NCBI GenBank assembly: GCA_009801015.1
Contig: VHZZ01000114.1
Span: 161,588 to 211,481 of the forward strand
DNA from: Silene noctiflora
Taxonomy: Eukaryota > Streptophyta > Magnoliopsida > Caryophyllales > Caryophyllaceae
DNA: 49,894 nt
Direction of reading: 5' to 3'
The notes beneath the pieces are model-generated. The model saw only the letters and a program-made list of their open reading frames with translations. It had not been told where the DNA came from and did not search any database. A program made the position numbers and the translations under genes. Positions 1 to 10,722 of the stretch are shown one piece after another (within the stretch, counting starts at the first letter, position 1; each line of letters begins with the position of its first letter).

Positions 1-242
1 AGACAACTGAAAAATAGACATTTAAGAATCGAGGACATTCAAACAAAAGGTAGCCTTGGTAGACGTCTATTATAGTTGCGTTCCAAGCTTCATCAACTAA
101 GAATAGGATATATACTTCTACATAAACACCCATACATTATTCCTAATACAGCAATGGAGACAAACACCATTTTGTCTGAGAAAAATCTATAGCTCCATTT
201 TCTTAATCAGCCAGGCTCCAGAATTATCTTGAGCATGTAACT

Positions 243-1737
243 CTATCCAATAATCCAAATCAACTTCTTACCTTGTTGGTACAGCCTGAACATAACATAT
301 TTATCTTGTGCAAATCCCCGCCCTATTAAACAAACATGAGAAAGGCAGAAGGGTGTTTAGTAAAATGTGTAATTGAGGCTTACACATCATAGTCTCAAAT
401 TACCAACCATGCTCAACGACATTTATAATCTAACATATGAAAAGTCTTTCTTTTAAATTCTCTTAAAATACAACTCAATAAATTTCAATTATTACTTCGT
501 ATATAAGGTTTGAAAAATTCAGCTAGAATAATTACCCCTTTAAGTCAAATGATGTCGACTATGACATAATTAACAATAATATACAATATGTTCACATTTT
601 AAAATGAAAACAGGAAAACTGTACATTTTAAAAAACACACGTAACAAAGTTTCATTCTCTCTATATTATAAGGAGAAATTATTGGATAATNTTAAAATTG
701 GTTCCATCAAACTAATTCGTATGAGAACAACAAAGTTTCAGATGAATGTAGTTGCATAGTTCGCAAACTATTCAAAGCAAAGAGAGACCAATAGAACAGT
801 AGAGTAAGATGATCAACTGAAAACGACTTATTGAACCATAATCTTTAAGTAAGAAGGCAAACAAAGTCTGTGAGGGAGAGATGGATAAATAATCCGGTGA
901 AGACCAACAACAAAACAAAATACCAAGTGTCATTACCTGTCACACTGAACAAAAATTCACAATAATTGACAACTTTAGAATAATTGATGACAATATGACA
1001 TTTTATTATATATTTTTCCCAAAATTTTAAGGAAATCAAAAGCGTGATGTAGAGACTGTAGACCTTTACCACCTAAGTGATTTTTTTATAAATGCAAACT
1101 GAAATCAAGCAGTAGAAGATGACATAAACTCAGAGTAAGATTAATGGCCTTTTAATAGCTACTTAGTGAATCGAATACGTTAATGAGATTAATGCTAATG
1201 AGTTCCCCACAAAACTTATTAAATGATTGAATAATTGACATAATTTATTTAATGAAATATCAAATTATTGTTCTTTTCTTAATATTGAAATTACACTCTC
1301 TTAACCATGAACCAATCAAAATTTTATAGCAAAAAATGGTGAATCATCTAATCACCATTACATATCACCAACATTACTTTTCAACATCATACCNTAGTCT
1401 ATCACCAAACATATGAGTCGGAGTTAGAATCGTATGTACACATAATGCATTTAAGCCGACAAAGCAAACACCTAATGTGACGAAGACCAATCTCTAAAGA
1501 GATATTTGTATGTGCTTTAGCATTGCTAATGACAAATTTCATTGAGCAGAAGAATTAGCAAGCTAGCTTGACATCATAAATTTGATCTACTTACTTACCT
1601 AACGCTTGAATCCTCTGAAATGGTTCTCTTCCCACTTGTCTTAATGATACAAAATCTTTGTTTAAGGCATGATCCCAGAATGAATTCTTGCGACTTGATA
1701 TTGATCTTGTTTTGGTGTCGTGAGCTTGATTTAGCAT
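243..1737 (-). CDS. Weak candidate two-exon gene, unknown product
   Basis: I do not recognise this protein. On the minus strand an ATG at 1737 opens 46 codons with non-repetitive, protein-like composition and an in-frame stop upstream. The frame reaches a strong donor (AG|GTAAGT) at 1599/1598. A matching acceptor (TTTAATAG|GG) lies at 323/322, and the phase agrees (1 base plus 2 bases). The second exon then reads GRGFAQDKYVMFRLYQQG. It either splices again at 272/271 (AAG|GTAAGAAG) or runs on to a TAG at 243-245, giving about 72 residues. The implied intron is about 1.28 kb. An exon-like stretch near 2885-2935 could be a 5' UTR exon. Nothing else supports it, and it could be a relic or the start of a gene continuing to the left of the window. 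Confidence 0.25.
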
Positions 1738-3050
1738 GAAGGCGTCGATCACTTATTTACGGGCTCTTTGGCTGATCAATCTTGAAGTATAAAGTTATTT
1801 CGCTTTCAGCCTTACCTATACAGATAAATAAAATTTAAGACAATTGACATTCGTTTATTGTAGATGCCATCAGTATGTACATGCTTCCAAACTCCTAATT
1901 ATTGTGACCGAAAATTTCAAGAGTCAAGAAGATGTATATATTAAAATATCATCATCAAGTGTCCATATCAAATTNCATCTTCACCTAGCTTATTTTATCA
2001 GATTCATGGACTTGTTGACTTCACTTTTCACATCCAAAACTGAAGTCCAGTATTAGTATGTCACTTCATTTCGATGCATAAAAATAAAAATTATACCAAC
2101 ACTATGGAATTACGACAAAGCACAAAACACCTACAGAATTCATAATATGACTACAACTCAGTAAATCTGACCCATCAACTAATGCATACCCAGTTCCTGA
2201 GTTACCTAGCATTGTAATAATATTCCAATGCTTTTAGTTTCATGACAATTTATTTGTACGGAGTATTATCCAAACATATGAACCTGCAGTTATGTTTTTA
2301 GAACCATTCAAAATCAAACATCTCATATACAAAACAAAAAGACAATGAAATAAACTATAGTATTCCTCATCACATCAACATTATAACCTTTCCTGCAAAA
2401 TCAGAGTGCCCTTGTTTTAGAGAGGAATTGTGAATTCATGGGGACTTTAACTTGAAGCATGGTTTAACTAAATAAGAATGTAAAAATTCAACATTAACTT
2501 TAAAATATGATGAAAAGAGTTAATGATATGATATATTTTGGTGCATTTGAACCCGAGGTTTCAAGTTCCTAATTTATCCGGATCATAGATATCAACTTTC
2601 ACCAATACTGACTACACCATATAGATTTGATAAAAGGGTGTTTTAACAGGATATTCAACAAATGTTTAACAGCATTTCAAATAGAAATATATGAAAGATA
2701 GATGGAAAATAAGGTTGTATACCGGTTAAATTGATGGATGGAAAAAAACGTATACAAACACCAAGAAGCGGGTTTCTCTGCAATTGCCCATTCTTAAATC
2801 TGAGATTACCTAACATACAATTTTAAAAGAATTATAACATTAAAAAGATGAATACCCAAACTGATAAAAACCTATAATAGTAAACAATTACTGAGAACGA
2901 AAGTGAGCGACGACGGCGCGGGCAACTGCGGAAGAGTAAATTAAACCATAAAATATATAATCTAAAATCAAACGAAATTTATAATCGGCAACAGATAACT
3001 TCAAGTCAACTTAATCAAAGATTCATAATCAATAACAACCCTAATATCTA
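1738..3050. other. AT-rich intergenic stretch
   Basis: I see no convincing coding sequence. The only unusual part is a short GC-rich patch near 2900-2935, which on the minus strand ends in a plausible splice donor context and might be a non-coding first exon of the weak candidate gene to its left. Confidence 0.4.
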
Positions 3051-3326
3051 CTCCCTCCGATCCAGACAGATGGTAACACTTACCTAAAATGGACGATCCA
3101 CACCAATGGTAACATACCATATTTGGCATGAAAAACGACTAAATTACCCTTACATCCACTACCTATTTACAACTTTATCATCCACTCACCCACTCACAAA
3201 CTACTTATTTAATTCACATAAACCCATGTGCCCCAATCAAATTTTCCTACTTTACCCCTCACTTTTCCACCTTTTCTTAAATAACCACTTTTTCCCTATG
3301 TTACCATTTGTCTGGATCGGAGGGAG
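3051..3326. mobile_element. Stowaway-like MITE with intact terminal inverted repeats
   Basis: The left end begins CTCCCTCCGATCCAGACAG and the right end is its inverted complement. The match extends about 28 bases with few mismatches, including the inner TGGTAACA / TGTTACCA pair. TA dinucleotides flank both ends (3049-3050 and 3327-3328), as expected for a Tc1/mariner-type target duplication. At 276 bp with no coding capacity this is a non-autonomous Stowaway-class element. The near-identical arms suggest a fairly recent insertion. Confidence 0.85.
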
Positions 3327-3565
3327 TATTAATCAAAACTTAAGATTAGCAGAATCCCNAAATTGATACTAAACCCAAATTATTAAAGCAACAACCACTA
3401 TAGGCAAAACTCATTACGTGTCCAATTGTGGTTAATCTATGGTATATTATATGCGTATAGGTTCAAGTATTTCTAGAATATACATCCAGTAAAAAAACAA
3501 AAAAAAAACTACCCACTATTTCCTTCTCCAACACATATTTTATCCCAAAATCAACGAGCATCAGA

Positions 3566-3834
3566 TGTACTACCTCACAGATAATGAGTTTCTGAGTTTC
3601 TGTGTAATTGTTTTGAGCTCTATCAAGTTTATAAATTCCATTTTAGTTTTCTAAGTCAGAGCTCAAAATTTTCTGAGCTTATATGTATTTTTTTTTTGAG
3701 TTATAATGTAATTTTTTTAGTTTAATGTTTAAGTAAATGAACTCAAAAATTATATAACAAAACTCATAATTTTTAAAACAAAACTCGAAAACTTTATCTG
3801 AATGCTCAGAAAGTACACCATCTGATGTAGTACA
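3566..3834. mobile_element. Possible MITE with about 45-bp imperfect terminal inverted repeats
   Basis: The left end TGTACTACCTCACAGA and the inverted right end TGTACTACATCAGATG match imperfectly. Further in, both arms share TTTCTGAG with similar spacing. The interior is AT-rich and non-coding. I could not see a convincing target-site duplication, so the exact ends and the superfamily remain open. Confidence 0.4.
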
Positions 3835-4332
3835 TTATATGTATAATCCACTTATTGAAAATCAACCTCTAACATTCTAACCTCTAAGTTCCCTTTTTTA
3901 AAATCTAAATTTTTTCATGATTAATCATAATAAATGAAATTTCATCATCAAACTGACATATCCAAATCAGAGTAATCAACAATTCATCTTGACGGCGAAC
4001 GGCGAGTTTTCGTTTCTTATTAGTTAAATTAAATAAGTTGTTTTGATTGATTTTTACTCCCAAATTGTATTCTAATTGAACCCAAACCGCAGGACAGTTT
4101 GATTATGGGGTGGGATTTATGTGAAGACCCATAATTAAGCGGACCAAAAATTATAATTCTGATTCGTGCTTTCGTATAGTTAATCTTACTTCATTTTTTT
4201 CTTCATCCATTTCATTCTTAGGTATAATTATATTTTCACACCTTACAATAACATGCATGCAAAGAAAGACATAAAATAAAATAGTGAGTAGAAAATTCTT
4301 TACATTGGAGTGGGAAAATAATCACAACAACT

Positions 4333-5382
4333 TGTTGTGTTATTAAATTTCTACGAACCTTGGCAAGATCCTCCAAGTGCCCAAAGTAAAACACCTCTTA
4401 AGGATGCACCCAAGAACAAAGTCTTCAACTAGTATATGGTGTATTAACTAGATACACCAAATACTACCCTTGAATCTTAGTAAAATATATATTACTAACA
4501 CTTATTAGTAATATGTAATTATTAGATCTTGATGTTACTAAATCTTAGTAATAGATATCTATTTATTTTGAGAGAGATAAAATTTCACACATGCAAAAGT
4601 GAATGAATAAAAAAAATGAGTAACAATTACTCAATTGAAGGAGGTTGGCCGGTTGGGTAGGTGAGTGTGTGAGTTGTTGAGAGTGTTTTTGCATGCAAGA
4701 ACAATTATACACAGATGAGTGGAAAAGGTAATTGGGAAGAAAAAAAGTTTATGAGGCATGTACAATTATAATTATTGTGTCCAAGTGCCCATGTACCTCT
4801 CAATATACTCGGTTAAGGCACCCATAATGGGTTCATTTTGATTTTATAATTTGTCTCATTTTTATCATCTTTTATGATAAAAACGTTTCCCAATTATTTC
4901 CGTCTTATAACATTCATTATATGTACATGTACTCTACATATACACATAATACTACTAACACTAATCACATTAGTTAGTTAGTACTAATTTTAGTAATTAA
5001 CAATTAATTGCTAAAACCCGCCTCAATTAATTTATTATTAAATTATCGCATAATTAAATAATAAATTTCGTCGGCCCGAGTTCTAAACTCGATCTCTCTT
5101 AATTAACTCAATTTGACTATCTTAGTCAGTTTATCAAGGGACTAATTAGAGTGTATCTCATACAGACGATTAGTTAATATTGAGACTTGTTCCTATAGGT
5201 GTGACCTAAAGGGATCAGCTGAATATCGTCGTCACACGATAGTAACGTCAAACTCTAATTAGCCAACCATTACCGATATACGTTGATCAGCTGACAAGTA
5301 TTGCCAATGAATATCCCAAGTGTATTCCTTAAATAAAATTTATTATGTATAAGCACTATTGTGGAGGACATCTACCCCAACA
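4333..5382 (-). repeat. 3' LTR of truncated Ty1/copia element
   Basis: Read on the minus strand, the LTR starts TGTTGGGGTAGATG directly after a purine tract (AAGTGGGAGAT at 5383-5393) that fits a polypurine tract. It ends about 1,050 bp later with ...CACAACA at 4333, giving the short TGTTG/CAACA inverted ends usual for LTRs. It lies downstream of the RNase H region of the copia fragment at 6190-6935 in the same orientation. No second LTR is present in the window, so the left border is inferred from the CA terminus alone. Confidence 0.6.
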
Positions 5383-6189
5383 ATCTCCCACTTGTCCGAG
5401 ACAAGTTGTGCATAACCAATTCTCTTGTCCATTTTAGATCTCTCACTCAATGCAAGGTGTCTTTCAGGTCGTACTTGCACATGAACGTATCATGAGTGGT
5501 TTCCTCGATCGGGAGTATGACTGCAAGACCGGAAAAATCTACCATAGATTACTTTCGAGGGCGGCCACGCATTCCCAGACACAACTCCTCGAGTGGCCCT
5601 GAGATACATAAAACCCAACGTGGGTGGACAATTCTTGCATGCCCTATCTATCTTCGCTCAATACAGATTACCATGACCCAGTGAATGCCCTTGGGCCTTC
5701 TTTCACGGCGCGACCTAGGACAAATACCAAAGTCACTCGGAAACTGTACCGACTCAGATAATAGTCTCCAGTCAAAAAAATCGACTCATAGGAATATCAT
5801 AGAAATCCCTGCCACGACCTGACGTCTGCAATAGAACTAAGGGACTCTATCGATTGTCACTGTCCAACAAGGTGTCATACAGTCTGCCTATATAATCGAT
5901 CAGTCGTCTCTATGACCCCCATGGTGATTCATCAATCATCGATCGACTTACAATCTATTCACTCAGAGAAGTCACCTCACTAAGTGACTAGGGACAAAAT
6001 ACAAAGTTCATCATGTTCACTTGAATAGCTTCAACATTGTCACACAATACTATTCGGATAAACAAAGTATTAAAATTTAGTCAAACTAAATAAAANAGTT
6101 NATCANGAAAACTCAAACANTGAATGTGATTATCATACATGAAAAAAACGATACAATATCCAATTATTACATGTCTCATAATCTAAAGG
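5383..6189 (-). other. Untranslated 3' region of the copia element
   Basis: This stretch lies between the end of the RNase H region and the polypurine tract. It carries no conserved coding domain that I can see. Several isolated Ns near 6096-6120 show low assembly quality. Short open frames here on either strand look like chance. Confidence 0.5.
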
Positions 6190-6935
6190 AATTCTACTAC
6201 TCGTCTCAATCCCATTGAGACGACATGACCACCATGCTTAGCCTTTGATAAAAGCTTGGTTAAAGGATCAACAATGTTATCGTCTGTCTCAACCTTACAA
6301 ATGTTTATTTCCTTTCTATCCACGTAATCTCGTATTACATGGTATTTCCTTTGTATATGTCTAGACTTATTACTAGACTTTGGCTCCCTAGCTTAAAAAA
6401 TAGCCTTACTGTTATCACAATATATAGTGATTGGATCTTCGGCGGTAGGGACTACTCTTAGTCCTTCCATGAATTGCCGAATTCAAACAGCTTCCTTTGC
6501 AGCTTCTGACGCTGCCAGGTACTCAGCTTCCGTTGTAAAAGCCGCAGTGACGCATTGTTTGAAGCTTTTCCTGCAAACAGCTCCTCCATTTAACATAAAG
6601 ACATAGCCGAATTGGGATTTCAAATCATCCCGATCAGTTTGAAAATTGGCGTCCGTGTAACCTCTTACTCGTAACTCAGAGTCGCCTCCAAATACTAAGA
6701 ATGAATCCTTAGTCCTTCTCAAGTACTTAAGGATATTCTTTACGGTTATCCAGTGACTCTCACCTGGGTTGGCTTGGTAACGACTCGTCATGCTCAAAGC
6801 ATACGCGACGTCGGGACTTGTGCACATCATCGCATACATGATAGACCCAACAGCGGAAGCATAAGGGAGAGTCTTCATGCGTTCAATTTCCTCGGGTGTA
6901 GAAGGAGACTGCGACTTGCTCAAAGTTATACCACT
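6190..6935 (-). pseudogene. Ty1/copia pol fragment (end of reverse transcriptase, RNase H)
   Basis: The minus strand encodes the end of a copia polyprotein. It begins with the SKSQSPSTPEEIERM region and the YASAVGSIMYAMMCTSPDVAYA motif, followed by the GYTDANF RNase H start and the AEYLAASEAAKEA segment. Below 6483 the same frame continues with recognisable RNase H sequence (YCDNSKAIF, then IQRKYHVIRDYV) but is broken by in-frame stops, so it is a dead copy. The upstream end is lost abruptly near 6935, about 25 bp before the Helitron terminus, so gag, protease, integrase and most of the reverse transcriptase are absent. Confidence 0.85.
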
Positions 6936-6960
6936 GGTATAATTGTTAAATTATTTAATA

Positions 6961-8894
6961 TCTCTATCTAAAAACCGCGCGAAACCGCGCATTCGCGCGG
7001 GATCAATACTGATTCAGATGAGAAGAATGACAAATGATGGAATCGAACTAAATATGTCACAGAGGTAATTGTTTATTTTTTCTTAACTAATTTTTTAACA
7101 AGTATTCGTTATTTGATTTATTAATTTTATTTTTCGTTTTTATTGTCATATATTTCTAGCATTGTGCTTACTTAATTATTATTGGGTTTTTTTTTTTGTA
7201 GCGAAGGTAAAAACACACAATAATCGAATAACAAATTAAGGCTTCATAATAAACTGATGTAACATCTTATTCTTCATGTATAAGACACTTAATACTCTTT
7301 ATAAAATCACAATTTTGTATTACTACAACTTTCGTTTTTACTTTATTTCTTATAAATTTTTATCTTGCTATTGGTAGGTTTCACCTATGTTGCTCGAACT
7401 CGATTAAGAGTATCCGATACGAATGTGTGTCCAAATATTTGATTCGTCTATTTAACATATCAAATAGTCGGAGTTAATGTATTTTCTTGATTATGTAACT
7501 TAGTATTTAGACATTTGTCTATGATTTTACACTGATTGTACTTTCAATGATGTTCAGAATAGTATCATTTGTAAAAAGTTAATTAAGCCATACATGTAAA
7601 ATGGCTATTGAGCATCTACAATGGCAAGCTATAAGAGCTTGTAGCTTGAATTTCCATGTCAATATTTCAATTTACATCGCTTTTTGGCTGCATACGTTTC
7701 CAAAGGTGAACAGCAAATAATGTAGATTAAGTGGTCTCACATCACCTTAATCGACCAATAAAAATATAGCAACTTTTTTTCAAGCATGTAGCTTGGTAGA
7801 GCAGGTATTGCTTTTAAGCGGGTCTGTTTTTCGGTGCTCCAATGATAAACTACTTGCTCGGTAGAGCAGGTGTTGCTTGACAATTTTGTTCTTTTATTTT
7901 TTAGATGTTAATTTTTTTTAAAGGGATAAAATTTATTAATATACATTTTTATATCTATACGAAGATCATGGTCTAAGGCTCTTTATTAAGTATTTATGAG
8001 TGAAATTATACATGGTTATATGTCATATTTATCCATCTTTTATTACTCAATTACGGAATTCAGATTATCTCTTCAAGAGAGAATAGTTCTTGCGACAACT
8101 CACGAGATTGTGGAGACGATTAATGACTATGTGTTGTCTCTTATTCCTTGTGTAGAAAAAGTTCATTTCAGTTCACAAAAAATAAGCAAAGACTGGAGCA
8201 ATTCAAAGATACACGAAGTTTACTCTACAAATTCTATCAAATTAATTAAAAGGTCAAGTATCCCGAACCACGAGTTGAAATTTAAGGTAGGGGGAGTAGT
8301 ATTAATGAGAAAATAGTGATTTACCTTAAGAATTGTATAATGACACAAGATTGGTCGTAACAAATTTGGGTGTTCACATTATTAGGGCAACTGTATAACT
8401 GACAATAATAAAGGAGGTAAAATATATATTGTTCGGATTACATCAACTCTTTCAAATTCAATTAAATTTCTCCGTTAGGTTTGAGAGAAGACAATTTCCA
8501 GCGACGATATGTTTTCCGATGACAATCAACAAAAGGCAAGAACAAATTACCCCATGTTTATCTTTTTTGTTCATGGACAACTTTATGTTGTTATCGACCA
8601 GTAAAAAAAGTTTGAAAATACTTATTTAGAAGAACGAAGCCGAAACAAGTAATGTAATTTCGTTGTTTACAAGAAATATTTGAATATTTGTATTTGTAGA
8701 AAGCATACAATATAATCTGTTGTATTTTTGTAATGTTACTTATGTTTATTATACATAATAATTATTTACTTATTTATACATGTACATATCTCTATAAAAT
8801 ACTCTTTGTATAATGAATATTTGACTTGCATAAATAAATGATTATACATAAACTCATATTATACTCGTGCATTTATGCACGGGTTACACACTAG
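6961..8894 (+). mobile_element. Helitron with both termini
   Basis: The element starts TCTCTATCTA, preceded by A at 6960, and ends CTAG, followed by T at 8895. This is the canonical Helitron TC...CTRR structure inserted between A and T without a target duplication. A 3' hairpin (CGTGCA-ttta-TGCACG, 8866-8881) sits nine bases before the CTAG terminus, and a GC-rich palindromic segment (6974-7001) lies just inside the 5' end. A decayed helicase segment lies inside. At 1,934 bp it is too short to be autonomous. Confidence 0.85.
7996..8640 (+). pseudogene. Helitron helicase C-terminal remnant
   Basis: The frame at 7996-8316 carries RIVLATTHEIVETINDYVLSLI and then PNHELKFKVGGVV, which I recognise as the C-terminal part of the PIF1-family helicase of plant Helitrons. 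The match continues in shifted frames up to about 8629: a segment with RATVI, then FERRQFPATICFPMTINK, then a degraded HGQLYV region, and finally SKKSLKIL. Stops and frameshifts interrupt it, so it encodes no working helicase. Being inside the terminal structures, it marks the element as an internally deleted descendant of an autonomous Helitron. Confidence 0.8.
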
Positions 8895-8895
8895 T

Positions 8896-10722
8896 AAGAG
8901 ATAATTACTTTTACAAATTCATTTTTGTGTAATTCATTCAAATATTTTCTTTCTCAAAATGTGTAATAAATTGCTTATGAAATTTTTAAATTTATAATAA
9001 GTTTTTATTGTATGCTTATAAATTATATAAATGAAGGAAATTGAATTTTTTGGTGTAATTTTGGTTGAAAATTAAAAAATTGGGTTGAATTTCACTTTTT
9101 ATCAAAGTTATGAGGCCTAATTAGTACAATTGTAACTTATGGGGGTTAATCTCACAATTAGCCAAAGTTAAGGGGGCTAATTAACACGTGCGATACCCGT
9201 ATCTGTCGATATTTGTATTTTCGGAAATAATCCCGACAAACACCCGATAATGATCGGACAAAATTCGAAATCGAAATGAATACCGTCAGTTAATGGAGTT
9301 CGTTTTACACGATGTAAATGCGAATTAATAGGGTATGTTTTGATTTAACAAGTTTTAAATTTATTTATTTATTTATTTAAAGTTAATTTAAGTTTTATTC
9401 GATGAATAACTTTTAAAGACGAATTAATTTATAATATAAAAATCTTTAACTTATTTTAAACCTGATGGGTCTCATAATTTTAAAAATCGATTTCCAATTT
9501 CATTTAATTATCGTTTCATATTTCGCTTTAAACTAAGTTTAAAAAGGATTTTAACTCGATTTTTACCTTGATTTTCAAGCTTGATTTCTACTTTCTAGCT
9601 CGATTTGCGATGCGATTTTGATCCGACTCTCTTTCTCACCTTAGCCACCACATGGACCCCAAACACGTCTCTATTGCTCGAGGCCCAAAGTCCCAAGCAT
9701 GCTTGACTCAGATCCCATGCACCCATCTTAAAACCCACGTCCAAAGTCCCAAACTTGAAATAACAGCAAACCCGCATCAAATCGACCCCTAAACCCGTGC
9801 CCATCAAATCAAACCATACCCGACTATTCGAGAAAATCAATTGTTGAAAACAATCGTACCTCTAATCAATTTGCATTAAAAATCGTTAACGACCCAAGAC
9901 GGTGTCCCCATTCACATGTAAGTTGAGAGTGTAACAAAAATCCCGACTTTATCTCTTTATTTCTCTTTTTTCGATTTTTCTCATGTATATATTCTACTAA
10001 CGACTTTTGTTTTTTGTATTTGCTTTAACTAATCGTGCTTTGATTGACTCGTGTTGATTTGTGACGGAGTTGGAAGCTCGTTAATCGGTGGCAAGTTCTC
10101 ATAAAACTTGGCGGCGACTCTAATTTGTCTTAATTCAATTAGTTGGAACCTCAAGTCGATATGGCATTGTGAATCAACCAACCACGTGGGCGTTGTCCAT
10201 ACTACATAAGATGTAATTTATTTTATTGATTTCTAATTTTGAAAAATATTTTAATTTTCTTTAATTTATAAAAATATTTAATAAACAATTTTTGTGAGTG
10301 ATATACCGTCAATTCGTCTTTCTAATTTTATAATCGTCCTGATTTGGTAGTTTCTGATGTTTTTATACGTTCAATGAGTATTTAGCATTTGAGAATACTA
10401 TTGTAACTATATATTTCGGACATGGTAGAACTCGAACCTAGCTTCGTCCAAACTCAAGAAGACTAATAACCAGGCAGATTAGTTGTAGCATTGTGTTACA
10501 GTCTGATATACAAAAGATCATGGCTGAACAATATAACCATGTAACACACCTTGCTTAACCTAACGATTCCCGACAACTAACCCCGGTGCATGAATGTTAA
10601 ACCTCTATCCATACTAATCAGCAGAGGCATCCTATTAGTAGAGATGAACCAATATACATATGACTAAATCGGACGATTAGGAGGTCAAAATTAGGACCAT
10701 TAATAATTAATTCAGATGATTT
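8896..10722. other. Gene-free stretch with possible decayed LTR-element leader
   Basis: No conserved coding sequence is visible. The part from about 9190 to 10200 has a different texture, with short CG-containing motifs such as GATACCCG and a GGCGGCGACTCTAATTTG segment near 10111-10128. That segment resembles the region just after the 5' LTR of Ty3/gypsy elements of the Tat/Ogre type. I see no matching second LTR or pol domain, so this is a suspicion rather than a call. Confidence 0.3.

Noticed and set aside
5496..5684. 62-codon plus-strand open frame
   Set aside because: It is antisense to the untranslated 3' region of the copia element and shows no domain.
9190..10200. Full Ty3/gypsy element
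   Set aside because: Only a leader-like motif is seen. There is no pol domain and no paired LTR.
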